Shown: piece after piece, positions 10,701 to 21,069 of the stretch
Numbering within the stretch: position 1 is the first letter of the stretch
Layout: each line of letters starts with the position of its first letter
NCBI GenBank assembly: GCA_964035545.1
Contig: OZ037773.1
Location: 374,001 to 434,000, forward strand
DNA: 60,000 nucleotides
Origin: Bugula neritina
Lineage: Eukaryota > Bryozoa > Gymnolaemata > Cheilostomatida > Bugulidae
Direction of reading: 5' to 3'
Notes under the pieces: model-generated
The model's input: the letters and a program-made list of their open reading frames with translations, nothing else
What the model was told of the DNA's origin: nothing
The model's database searches: none
Program-made: the position numbers and the translations under genes

Positions 10701-13700
10701 ATTGTTGGTGGGTTGCTCTCTCTATATACTGCTTACCTTGCATTTTTTTCCACATAATTTTTGAGTTTCATATTGCGACAAAGCCACATGAAACTTCATG
10801 AACATATCTAAATTCCTGTTATCAAAAGATGTAAGTAGCTCAATAGGCATCTCAACAATTTTTCAGCCCTTTACAAAGTTTATGTATAAGCATTTGGGAT
10901 CAAGTATGAGCATATATTCTGTGAAACAATAAGTATTTTTATTTACAGAGCAAATTCAATCATTAAAATATTTAAATTTTCTATAATCTGTCTATTGCTG
11001 GTATTATAACTCCAATTCATCAATATTTTAGCATGAACTAGTTGATATACTTGTGTGATACAGTTATAAACAATGATAAAACTTTAGACCTAATAAATAT
11101 ACACTATTGAAGTATTTCTATTCCAGAAGCTGACTAAAGCCGAGGATCATGTGTTTATAGCCATAGACACAGACAGTGTGGGGGAACCTAAACAAATTGA
11201 AATACAGAATACACTCAATGATATGGACATGCCCAGATACAATGGCAAACCTAAGGTGATCATAACTTTACCTGCTATTGACTGCAGTTCAACTGTATTG
11301 TATATAGAATACTAATTTTTCTCAATAAGCATGAGTTTTTTTTCAACTAAATCTTAGATTTATTTAACAACCTGTTGAATTTGAAGATGTAAATGAAAGC
11401 TGGCTATAAAAATGTACAAAAACACCACATTCAATGTTGTAACAAAACAAATCAATATGCTCAATCTGCTTGCATAATAATTGATCTTGTAGTTTGGATA
11501 TTATATTAATTATTATGCGTTGAAAACCAAAGTTATTTTTAAAGCATTTAAATACATTTCTGCTGTATTGATCCAGATAGCTGTAATACAGAACTCACTA
11601 TCAAGAGCAGATTTGAATCTGATACCACCAGGTCCTGACTACCTCATACTCTTGGTGAAGTACAACACAGATAAACATGCAAGGTAATGCGTTGCAAGAC
11701 TGATTCATTGCTCAATGGTACCATGAAAATGCAAAAACAGCTATAATGCACTCTCGCACTCAAAGTTTTTGAAGCAGTAATTGATTGGTTTAGTTGTCGA
11801 AATTCAAACACAGAAAGTTGTAAATGTGTATAGCAGCATGTACATAATTAACATCATTACAATTGAATTTCTGTATTGAAAATTCTTACATATTTTTTAT
11901 ATTATCATAAACATTTTGATAAAACTTTCGTAGCAATAAACAAGTACCAAACATGGAAAAGTGTGATTCAATACATTCCATGATTGCTGAACTCAGCAGT
12001 GACCCTGATGTGCAGAAAGTGAGTGTAAACTCTACTCTGAACAAGAGATACATCAGAGATAAGGATGAGTGGCTGGCAGATGATGATAAAGTAAGTAAAC
12101 TAGAAAATGGGAATGTAACTATGTTAACTGTTGGTAAAGCAGGTAAACCAAATGATGCTAGAGTGGGTAGATGAGATGATGAGAAACAACTGAATACATG
12201 ATTATTGAATAAGTAAAATAGCTGGTAATAAATAAAAGATAATTGAAGGTAAAACATTAGCTGGAAACTAATTTTTTTTTCTGTAATTTTGTTAGTTTCA
12301 GGTTTATTTACGTTTACATGTCAGCATGACATAATGTTTTCTTCATGGTTATATGATAAACCCAATGAACTGCAATAATGAACTAATATTATGAAATTTA
12401 ATGGATTATCGTATTACAGAAGTACACATTGAATTACATAACCTATTTATACGTAGGTGCCAGCTCTACAGACTTCCATGACTACAGATTTATTTTCTGC
12501 ACCATTATGTGATGAGTACTTCAATGTTTCCATCAAATATAAGAATGAAAATTACAAAAGGTAAATATTAAGTAACATTGATGAGTGCATATCAATGTAG
12601 CTCATAAGCTACAACCTTTCATACAAAATTTTTAACTTATGTGCTTTTATTTATTTATGTAGAAAAAAGGCCATTAGTTTGATGGGGCACCAATCAGTAG
12701 AATCACAAGTTGATAAGCTTAGCTGTGACCCTCAGGTGCAGAGTCTAAGCATGAATTCAGCAAGCGATGAAAAGCAAGTGTCGAGCTTTTTAAATAAGAC
12801 CAACAGAGGAAGAGCTTTAATGATATTCAACAACTTTGACTTATGTCCTGAACCAACAAGACATGCTAAAACCATTTCTCAAGAAAGAGCAAAAACTTTA
12901 TTGAATGCCCAAACAGTTTTAGCTGACCATTTTGGGCTTCAAGTAAGCAATAAAATATAGAATATTATCAATTTTAATGCAGCTTACGGCCAATGCTAGC
13001 ACAGACTGCTTTAAATTCCTTATTTCTTTTAGAAGTGTAGTGTTGATTTAACCCAACAGCTCCTGTGGTGTAATTGGTTAGCGTGCCTGCTTGCAAGCTG
13101 GAGATCTGTGGTTTGAATCCCGGTGGGGGCAATTATTTTTCAAGCTATTTCGGCCTTTAGTGAAGTGTAGTAGTAGTAGTACTCCAAGGGAGTTGAGAGG
13201 CCAGGGGAGCCTGAAGACTGGAGAAGTAGTAGATATAGGTTAGCAGATTTCAAAGAACTGGGTGGGATGTAGCAATGATTTTACCCAGTAGCCCCTGTGG
13301 TGTAATTGGTTAACATGCCTGCTTACAAGCCGGTGGGGGCAATCATTTTATAAAAATTATACTTATTTTCTTGAAGTAACGTCAATTAAAACTTGCAGTT
13401 AGTCTAGTAATTATTACATTATTATTATTATTGGTGGTGGTATCACAGCTTTTTAGCTGGTGTAACCTTCTACTATCGGCCTATAATTCAAATAGGCTGG
13501 GATGGACAGAACTTTCTTCAAGATGTGAGTTGATCCTAATAAGGCTGTCTGCTAAATCAGTAAGTATTTGTTTTCAGCTACTCCAAGTAGTGCCATCCAG
13601 TCTACAGTCTTGTACAAAGCTTCAACGGCTCGAACTACAATGGGATGACTTTTATTGATGTTTTCTAAAGACGGGTCAATTTTAGCGCTAAATCCTGTAC

Positions 13701-16415
13701 TAAATCTTGGATTCTTTTTTTACTCTGTAGTCACCAGTCACCCGCACAGGACTACGACCGTATAGGTGTGAAAGGTGTGAAAGTCACCAGGGACTGCGAT
13801 ATCGATGATTGTTGTTTCAGTATTACGCTTGTCAGTTATCACTATATCGAGCCTCCTAGCTCTGGTGACTCTGTTGGTGTGTATGTTGAAGTTTCACAAT
13901 ATTTTTAAATTGTCATTTTCCAGTACTGATGCTGCTCGGTGGTTGTATCAATTCTTGCTTCTCTGAACCCCATGAAGTGCACACAACTCCCAGCCAATTA
14001 TCAATGCCACATGGTCTGTCTTCTCTTATATTCTCCTTGTGCTAACTTTTCACATTCACTCAGCATATGCATCACAGTATTGTCCCTTGCATTACACATC
14101 CTACACTTCTTGCTACTTTGTTCTTTTATTATATAGCTACTTTATAATTTCAAGTAGGGAGTGCCTGATCTTGTGCAGCCAACAGCAGTCCTTCTGTTTC
14201 TTTTTTCAGCCAATCAGATTTTAACCAGTTCCATGAGTATGTTTTCATGTCTTCTACTTTTTTGATGTACCGACCATTTAGAGCCCTTCCTTTCTACCCA
14301 TCAGTTCTTTCTATTGCTTTATCGTTCTTGAGTTCTATCACTGTTTTGTCTTTTATAGAAAGGTATTTAGTGTGGTGTTTCCATAAGTACGTGTTCTCTT
14401 TATTTAATCTGACATGCTGCATTTTTCAATCCTGACACATTCTTCAATTGACACCATCCCTCTGCTGCCTCCCCTTCTGCTAACATACAGCCTGTCTACA
14501 TCTCCTCTTGGGTGAAGTGCACGATTTATTGTCATTAGCTTCCTTGTCTTTCTGTCTATGTCTTTTATAGTTTATCAACGGTCTAGTCAAGTGTTCCAGC
14601 TGTGTAACACACTGCTGCTACTGCCCAAGTGTTTATTGCTTTGATCGTATTCCCTCCGATCAATTTTGATTCCAGAACTTTTCTTATTCGTTTATATTAC
14701 TCTTTCCTGATCTTATCTTTCATTTCATTTAATTTTATTCTCTCAGTCTTGAGAACTCTTGGGTACAGCTCCTCACCAATATCTTCGATTACCTGTTCAT
14801 TAGGCAGTCTGATTCCTGTGTCCTCAATTTTATTTCCCCTTCTCATAACCAGTGTAGCATATTTTTGTAATCCAAATTTCATTTCTACATCTTTTGTAAA
14901 GATTCTGGCAGTGTTGACCAATGCTTCCAGTTCTAACTTTGATATCCTATTTAGCTTCAGTCATCCACATATAGAAGATATTGTCTTTTTCTGCTCCCCC
15001 CCCCCATCTTGTATCCTTGAGCCGCTTCTTTCAATAGAATAGATAGTAGGATAAAAGCAGTTACAAAGAGAAGTAGAGATAGAGTTTCCTTAAAAAATTA
15101 TTATTATTATTACTATTAAAATTATGCACTAGAACACTACTCTGTGTTCACCAAGGTCAAAGCAATGATGGGATCTGCGCTTTTTACACTTCAAAATAAT
15201 CAATTATTATTTCTATAAAAATGAGTTCCATGAATATTTTTAGGTTGAGAAAAAGTATGACATGTCTGCCAATAAAATGCTAAGTTCCATATCAGAATTC
15301 TCCAGATCAGAAGGACATGGTACAATTGCTGCTCTAGCCATCTTCTCTCATGGTAAAGATGGGATGGTTTATGGACATGATGGCGAGTCAAACTGTTCAG
15401 TGCAGGAAATAGTGAATCACTTTAATCTTGGTCATGTCAAAGATATTCCAAAGGTTTGCCTACAACTGCTTTTGTGTCTTATTTCACAACTTGAGTTGTT
15501 TAAAGTACAAAACAAAGCAGTCAGGATCTACCATTCCATTTAGTAGAATTAGTATCCACTGAGCTGCATGATTGTTTGTAAATATGTAAATACTACACAT
15601 TGTAGATAGTGTTCCTGTCCTGCTGCAGGGGAGATATTTCAGCCATATACAATAGAGCTCCTCATAGTTTTGAATCTAGTGAAAAGTTTCCTGATATACC
15701 TTTACTGTATAAACCAATCAAGAGAGAACTGCCTCCGATAGTTAAAACTAGAGAATGGGAAAGACAAGCTACAAACTGCAATCTTCCTCTTGATATTTCA
15801 GTAGATTGTTACGTCTGCTTTACAACTCTTCCAGACAGCAGGTAAGTATTGAGACGAATTTATGTGTTTTTATAACATCTTGAAGCTTTTAGTCAAAGTT
15901 TATTGGAGTTGATTTTCATAAGCTTTTTGCTTCATAAAGGAACTCAATAAATATTTGATTTTGTATCATTTTCCTAGCACATGGTCATGTTGCAATTGAC
16001 AAGTCACCTTTTTTCTGTAGCCTACAATTGATTTCATAAATTAATGTTTTTTTTAAATTTGTTAAAATATAATTTCAGGTCAAAAGCTGGAATGTTTTTC
16101 AAATACTTTTCTGAATATCTCTCTGAGCTCACTAACTGCAGAGCTTCTGACTCCCAACTATCCAATAAGTTTGTGAGAGACACTACATCTAGGAACTCCT
16201 TTCAAAGCCAAAAACAACCACCAGAGGTCTCTGTAGAACGTCTTGTCCTTAACCCAACCGTACAGAGAGTAGAACTAGTTGATCTGCTTACAGATGTAGC
16301 TGGAGTACTGAGAGAGAAGTTTCAATCTAAGCAATGCTTTAACTTGTGTTACTCTGTAAATAGAGACAGCAAGCATGTTGTTATAGATCTCTCACCTTCA
16401 AATCTTTGTGACTAG
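7717..16415 (+). CDS. Ankyrin-repeat / pseudocaspase / caspase fusion protein
   Basis: Nine exons join in phase: 7717-10707, 11127-11255, 11577-11683, 11934-12090, 12457-12560, 12663-12942, 15244-15453, 15606-15841, 16079-16415 (1516 residues). The ATG follows an in-frame stop at 7696. Residues 1-900 form an ankyrin solenoid: a half unit, ten roughly 70-residue double units (TALHxAA... then TALHYA...LVESV), then divergent repeats. Residues about 1000-1160 resemble a caspase, but SHG is replaced by DTD (1011-1013) and QACRG by IQNSLS (1045-1049), so it cannot be catalytic. Residues about 1205-1516 are a caspase with all key residues: substrate-pocket Arg (NRGRALMIFNN), catalytic His1292 (FSHGKDG), catalytic Cys1333 (FLSCCRGD) and p10 Arg1405 (TTLPDSR). 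It is probably a cysteine protease acting after aspartate, in apoptosis or immunity, with the ankyrin part as sensor or scaffold. No CARD, DED or death domain is seen. Exon 1 could be a separate gene. Confidence 0.8.
13057..13350 (+). repeat. tRNA-derived SINE-like repeat, two heads
   Basis: The segment 13059-13131 reads like a tRNA: an A box-like TGGTGTAATTGGTTAGCG, a B box GGTTTGAATCC, and ends (GCTCCTG / TGGGGGC) that pair as an acceptor stem with wobbles. The anticodon stem is imperfect. A second head at about 13291-13341 lacks the variable and T-arm part. The 150 bp between them looks like a SINE body. It is in intron 6 of the caspase gene, so a SINE relic is more likely than a tRNA gene. 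Confidence 0.55.
13421..15085 (-). mobile_element. Dead non-LTR retrotransposon (RLE type, R4/NeSL-like)
   Basis: The minus strand keeps recognisable coding sense despite many stops and frameshifts. In order it has a reverse transcriptase palm with a YVDD box near 14965 (a stop follows directly), thumb-region motifs (FTKDVEMKFGLQKYATLVM, then GNTIKAINTWAVAAV), a helix with LMTINRALHPRGDVDRLYV, a zinc-finger-like CNARDNTVMHMLSEC, and LDIVITDKRNTETTIIDIAV. The last resembles the restriction-like endonuclease core of R2/R4/NeSL LINEs rather than an APE endonuclease. The 3' end is an ATT-rich tail near 13421. It is 5'-truncated and sits antisense in the caspase intron. Confidence 0.75.
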
Positions 16416-17024
16416 ATAATTTTATTTGTACAAAGTTTATAGGTACTGTGAAATTCCATTCTTTTAGAAAAAAATCTTGTGAAGTTTTTTTTTAAGCCTT
16501 ACCAGAATGTTTAGCAATTTTTTGATTTAACCTGTTTTTCTGGGTGCAATTTAAGGCTACTGAATGTGCAGGCAAAATGCTGAAAAATTGTATTTGCTTG
16601 TTTAGAAGCGTTGCTCCACTACAAATATGTCAGGCAGTACTAGGTCTGCAGCTAAGTTATATATACTACATGACGCATGTGTATATGTACGGTATATTTA
16701 TTCAACAATGATGCTACTAAAAAGTTGGTATACCATGGTAAGTTTGAAAAGTTTTTTTTTTCAAATTTTCTGACCAGTTTACATCAGATGTATTAAATAC
16801 AGCTGGGGAAGTTTAAACTATGGTCTTCAAAATATTTTAATTTATATGACTAAATTTCATAATAATATTTTTATATTATTTTTTGATACATAGTATGCTA
16901 ATAAATTGCATTATTTTATATAATTACATTATGTTTTTAAATATTACATATATTACATTGTATATTGATATATCTGTGTGTATAGGCTATGACATCATAA
17001 TTTCATTTATGCAATAAATTAAAT
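16416..17024. other. Intergenic DNA between caspase gene and gypsy element
   Basis: AT-rich, no open frame of note. AATAAA near 17012 is a possible but distant polyadenylation signal for the caspase gene. N-terminal exons for the receptor gene at 21560 were sought here and not found. Confidence 0.4.
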
Positions 17025-17240
17025 TAATCTCCAAATCCAAAGTAGCACTTTGTAATAGTATTATACTTAAAGTTCACTAAAATATCTTTATTTGGAAAGC
17101 ACAACTGATCACTACGAACACATATCTAAAACTGACAATATATACAAACAACAAGGATAAAGAGATTTAGAACACAAAGGAACAAAGCACAACTATATTA
17201 ATATTTATAAAACAGGTTACATAACTGCATGCACATTCCA
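17025..17240 (-). repeat. 3' LTR of the gypsy element
   Basis: It matches the LTR at 21070-21299 from TGTAATAGTATTATACTTAA onward, with scattered substitutions and a roughly 10-bp difference near the end (ATTCCA here, ATTACA in the other copy). The inner edge is fixed by the adjacent polypurine tract. The outer edge is blurred. Confidence 0.75.
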
Positions 17241-17249
17241 TTTCCCCCT
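17241..17249 (-). other. Polypurine tract
   Basis: AGGGGGAAA on the minus strand lies directly against the LTR start TGGAATG. This is the usual plus-strand primer position in LTR retrotransposons. Confidence 0.7.
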
Positions 17250-17297
17250 GATCTTATCAGATCAAACAAATACTTAATAAAACAAAAAGAAAAACAT

Positions 17298-20200
17298 TTA
17301 CTCATCTACATAAAAGTCTGCCAACCACCTGGGTGGCTGTCTATCTCTTACTGGCCGGTCAATCACTTCGTCTACACTTTCACCTTCTTCAACATTTTCA
17401 CCATCCACAACTCTATTTGCATCTGCATCCTCATCAGCATTATCTGACCTCAGGTTAATTTCAATGTCTCTATGTACCTGAGATTGTTGTTTTGTACTGG
17501 ATGAAACGTCACTACTTTCCCTGTTCCCTGTATTAGCCAATCGGACATCGCTTACATGTCGTGTCATACCATCTACCATTACTGCAGTGTTCGACACAAC
17601 CCTAGTAATCGTGCCCTGTGGCCATGCAGTTGTGCATTTAGAATTCACAGGTTTTACATATACTTTGTCTCCTACATTGTAGGGGTTTTTTGTAATGTCT
17701 GTGGGTTTGCCTACTGTTGATGGTGATACTTTAGGCAGCTTTACATTATAGCTGTATAAACTTCGTGAAGGTATTACATTGTTACTATTTGGAGTGTTGT
17801 TGTACCAAAATACCATATTTTCTATTGAGGATCTAGTTCGAGCTGCCATTCTTTTTATAGTCCTGTGATTGCGCTCTATGACACCATTTCCAGATGCTCT
17901 ATAAGCACAGCTAAATATGTGCTGTACATCCCACTGGCTAAGTAACTGTTTCAATCTGTCACTTCTAAAGCATGGTCCGTTGTCTGACAGTAACTCTGTT
18001 GGTGGACCACGTTGCTGAAACACCTTTAGTAGGTGATTTACCACAGAGTCAGCTGTCTCATTCTGCAACTTTATCCACACAGCAAATCTACTTGGACCAC
18101 AGTCGATAATAGTCAAGTACGGTACACGATTATAATGACTCACATCCATTGCCAGCCTATACCAATTCTCATTGACCTCCAGAACTCCTCTTTCCCACTG
18201 CACTGGAGAAGGGTCAATACTCCTACACGCAGCACATTCCTTGACTACTCTTTCAACTAACTCCTTGTCTATGCTTTCTCCGAATTTACATTTAGCTAAA
18301 TAAAATGTTCTTTCAATGCCCAAATGATGCATTCCATGCATCTTGGCTATTTCATCCTTCAGGTCAGCTACATCAGGAGTTGTCACACCTGCACTTGCAC
18401 AGGTTATTCGCTTAGTAAGCCATGCTGAACTCACCCGTGTCAGAGCATCTGCCCAATTCTCAGCTGATTTCACTAAATGTATTCTTAAAGACAGCTTGTA
18501 CTCTTCTATCAGTTCCGCTATAACACCTAACCTACGTTTCACAATCATCTCATTCATGCCATTAACTTTTGGTCTGACACTATCATTGATTACAGATGTG
18601 ACCCACCTGAATACTGACATTGAATCGGTTTTCACTACAATGTTGCATAGATTCCATTTTAAAGCCAAATTTAGGCCTTTTACCACAGCTTCTAATTCTG
18701 CTACACTGATGTGGGTGCAATCATCGGGTTTTCTCATCCACGAAGCATCCTCCACTATTTGGTCATCTATTTGTACAGACACTCCTATTGCCAAACTGCT
18801 TGCATCACACCATACAGTGCCTGTATCAGTATTAGCCACATGCCACTTTCCTTTCACAGGATCAGATTTTGCAACTCTATCTAATGTCTCTAACAACATC
18901 TTTTGAACGTGGTCAGACACAGCACTATCCCACATATCTGATTGCGTCAACCTTTTCATAAAACTGCATGCTACCCTAAGCCATCCTGCTACAGGAAAAT
19001 GTCTAGTCAGTTTACCACACACTGAAAACAGCTCTCGCTTGCTTATGCTGCTATTTGACTCAAGAGATGGTAGCTCACCATCACGCTGCCAGCTATAACA
19101 TGACATGCCACCTCTATGCCCCTCTCTAACCCTTAGCCCTAAAACTCTAGCATTACTGAGTTTCTCTGGTTCTTTAGTAACCAAACCGAACTTCAACAAA
19201 TGATTTCGAACTACTTCTACCGAAACAACAGTCTCATCAACTATAATGTCATCTATATAACTATCAGTACCTTTTTGGATAGTGTCATCTTGAGCCAGCA
19301 CTGTAGATAAAACTTTTGACATGATTTTAGGTGCCACATTTAAACCAAAACCTAACCTAGTCATTACATAGATCTTACCCTCATACCGTACAGCTTGAAA
19401 CCTTTGCAAATCGCTATCCACATGAAGTTGTAAGTAAGCTTTTCTTAAATCCAGCAAACTGGCATTGTCACCAAGTAGCCTCCATTTCCTCAATTTATCC
19501 TGACAAATGGCAGTGTCACCACTGGGCTTACTGTAGATGTATTTGTTGAGTTCTCCACTATAATCCATAACAGGTCGAACCTGGGTTGGTTTATTTGGCT
19601 GGGCAGCAGCCACCAATGGTACAATTCCAGTGACTGTACCATGTAATTTATTGTCATACAATTGTAGCCATCCATCATTAATCCATTGCTGAATCTGCTC
19701 ATGGTAACTATGCTTGAATTTGTCTTTTACAGCATACTGTCCACATTGGTTCTGTAATGTCGGTTCACCATTCTCCCATTTCCACCTCACTGTCCATTTT
19801 TTACCATCAAATTTAGCATTAAAGTCAGTGTCACTAACAGAAAGTTCACCTGTACTATCACTAGTTAATGTCTTATCAAATCTATCTACCCCTACACCTA
19901 GACTAACAGCACTAACTTTACCAACTTCTGTTGTTGGTTCAACTGCAGGAAACATCACCTGCTTATTCCTAGTAATTGTCACACCACCTAATTTGCTAAT
20001 AGCATCTATTCCCAAAATTAAAGAGCAACCACCTACTAACATTGGAGCTATTAAACATTTTACAGAGAGATGACGATTTCTAACCTGCACTGCTAATTGA
20101 GCTTCACCCCTACATTTAGTTATTTGTCCATTTAGCATTAGAACCCTCCGTTCAGGACCACATGGTGCAACACCTAGCTGATTACAAAATCTTTCTAAAA

Positions 20201-20351
20201 CTACTGATTGTTCACAACCACTATCTACTAGTGCTTTTATGCTCACACTGTTTACATTTACAGTTATTAGTGGTAGCACCGAATTGCAATTTAGTTGTTG
20301 GGGTGAGCATCCGGTGCTGACACTGCCCCACCGCCGTTTCCCTGTGGGCAA
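17298..20351 (-). CDS. pol: Gypsy Pol: protease, RT, RNase H, integrase
   Basis: Intact 1017-codon frame. Protease has active-site Asp43-Ser-Gly (LVDSGCEQSVV) and a later LGIDA. Reverse transcriptase has LDLRKAYLQLHV near 300 and the catalytic YIDD at 365-368. RNase H shows CDAS (Asp516), Glu in AELEA (about 552), TDS (Asp576) and ADAL (Asp635). Integrase has the HHCC zinc site (His672/His676 with Cys706/Cys709) and a DD35E core at Asp736, Asp790 and Glu826. Every catalytic residue expected is present, so the enzyme set could be active. The listed Met at 20351 lies inside gag; pol is more likely made by -1 frameshifting as Gag-Pol than from its own start. Confidence 0.92.
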   Translation of the reverse strand: MPTGKRRWGSVSTGCSPQQLNCNSVLPLITVNVNSVSIKALVDSGCEQSVVLERFCNQLGVAPCGPERRVLMLNGQITKCRGEAQLAVQVRNRHLSVKCLIAPMLVGGCSLILGIDAISKLGGVTITRNKQVMFPAVEPTTEVGKVSAVSLGVGVDRFDKTLTSDSTGELSVSDTDFNAKFDGKKWTVRWKWENGEPTLQNQCGQYAVKDKFKHSYHEQIQQWINDGWLQLYDNKLHGTVTGIVPLVAAAQPNKPTQVRPVMDYSGELNKYIYSKPSGDTAICQDKLRKWRLLGDNASLLDLRKAYLQLHVDSDLQRFQAVRYEGKIYVMTRLGFGLNVAPKIMSKVLSTVLAQDDTIQKGTDSYIDDIIVDETVVSVEVVRNHLLKFGLVTKEPEKLSNARVLGLRVREGHRGGMSCYSWQRDGELPSLESNSSISKRELFSVCGKLTRHFPVAGWLRVACSFMKRLTQSDMWDSAVSDHVQKMLLETLDRVAKSDPVKGKWHVANTDTGTVWCDASSLAIGVSVQIDDQIVEDASWMRKPDDCTHISVAELEAVVKGLNLALKWNLCNIVVKTDSMSVFRWVTSVINDSVRPKVNGMNEMIVKRRLGVIAELIEEYKLSLRIHLVKSAENWADALTRVSSAWLTKRITCASAGVTTPDVADLKDEIAKMHGMHHLGIERTFYLAKCKFGESIDKELVERVVKECAACRSIDPSPVQWERGVLEVNENWYRLAMDVSHYNRVPYLTIIDCGPSRFAVWIKLQNETADSVVNHLLKVFQQRGPPTELLSDNGPCFRSDRLKQLLSQWDVQHIFSCAYRASGNGVIERNHRTIKRMAARTRSSIENMVFWYNNTPNSNNVIPSRSLYSYNVKLPKVSPSTVGKPTDITKNPYNVGDKVYVKPVNSKCTTAWPQGTITRVVSNTAVMVDGMTRHVSDVRLANTGNRESSDVSSSTKQQSQVHRDIEINLRSDNADEDADANRVVDGENVEEGESVDEVIDRPVRDRQPPRWLADFYVDE
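20275..20342 (-). promoter_or_regulatory. -1 ribosomal frameshift signal at gag-pol junction
   Basis: The minus-strand heptamer GGGAAAC (20342-20336) sits in gag frame as G GGA AAC, the canonical X XXY YYZ slippery pattern. Slipping back one base leads straight into the pol frame (CGG CGG TGG). Downstream, TGGGG (20330-20326) can pair with CCCCA (20303-20299), and AGCACCGGAT (20318-20309) with ATTCGGTGCT (20284-20275, one G-U). The interleaved order makes an H-type pseudoknot. An alternative first stem, GGTGGGGCA with TGCTCACC and one bulge, is also compatible. Spacing of 3-5 nt after the heptamer is near the usual range. Confidence 0.75.
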
Positions 20352-21058
20352 TTCCTACTAACATGCCCCCAAGCCTGACAGGTATAGCACTGAACGCTCC
20401 ATCTTCTGTATTGTTGATGATTATTGGCATTCCGATTAGCATTCATGTTCCCATTTTGACTTTTTCCAGTGTTACAGCTCCAAGCTGAATGGTGTGGTGA
20501 AAAACATTTAAAACACTTTCTAGTAACATTCCTACCAGCAGCACAGGGTGTCAAAGTGTCTACAGTTGCTGTTGATAACATTATCCTAGCTCTACCAACT
20601 AACTCTTCTAAGCTCAACTTTTCAACAGCAGCGACAGATTTTATTTGTGTAGCAACATCCACTGGCAAACCAGCAATAAATGCACATTTCAGTAAAGGCT
20701 CAGGAGTTTTCTGACCTATCAGTGTTACTAGCCTTCTCAAGTCAGCTACATAGACATCTACAGCCTCACCTTCTTTTAGACTTCTTGATCTAAGTTGATC
20801 GTAAGCACTGTAACTGCTCTCACAGAATGACGTCATCAGTTCAGCCTTTAACTTCGGAAAGTCTGATTTAACATCCTCTGAAAACTGTTTATACACAGCA
20901 AACGCTGGACCTGCCAAGAATAATGGCAGAAACGATGCAAGATCTTCTACTTTCTGTAACTTTGCTACTAGCTCCAGCTTCTCACACCACTCAGTAAAGT
21001 CTCCACTAACCGAACTGTCCTCATAATTTTTCACTAGATCCGACACCCTGACTGCCAT
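20291..21058 (-). CDS. gag: Gypsy Gag: capsid and nucleocapsid
   Basis: 255 codons, intact. The N-terminal 160 residues are helix-rich capsid-like sequence (FTEWCEKLELVAKL, LPLFLAGPAFAVYK, AYDQLRSRSLKEGEAVDVYV) matching the Ty3/gypsy gag style. The C-terminus has two canonical CX2CX4HX4C zinc knuckles, CFKCFSPHHSAWSC and CYTCQAWGHVSRNC, for binding genomic RNA. The slippery heptamer lies just before the stop, so gag ends 15 codons beyond it. The ATG is only about 10 nt from a possible primer-binding site. Confidence 0.9.
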   Translation of the reverse strand: MAVRVSDLVKNYEDSSVSGDFTEWCEKLELVAKLQKVEDLASFLPLFLAGPAFAVYKQFSEDVKSDFPKLKAELMTSFCESSYSAYDQLRSRSLKEGEAVDVYVADLRRLVTLIGQKTPEPLLKCAFIAGLPVDVATQIKSVAAVEKLSLEELVGRARIMLSTATVDTLTPCAAGRNVTRKCFKCFSPHHSAWSCNTGKSQNGNMNANRNANNHQQYRRWSVQCYTCQAWGHVSRNCPQGNGGGAVSAPDAHPNN

Positions 21059-21060
21059 AT

Positions 21061-21068
21061 TTCTACCA
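21061..21068 (-). other. Possible primer-binding site start
   Basis: If the LTR ends with ATCA at 21070, the next minus-strand bases after one G are TGGTAGAA, a TGG start suited to tRNA priming. It would run into the gag ATG. The tRNA is not identified and the LTR edge is uncertain. Confidence 0.35.
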
Positions 21069-21069
21069 C

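Noticed and set aside
13059-13131. Functional tRNA gene
   Set aside because: Imperfect anticodon stem, many wobbles and a nearby damaged second copy point to a SINE.
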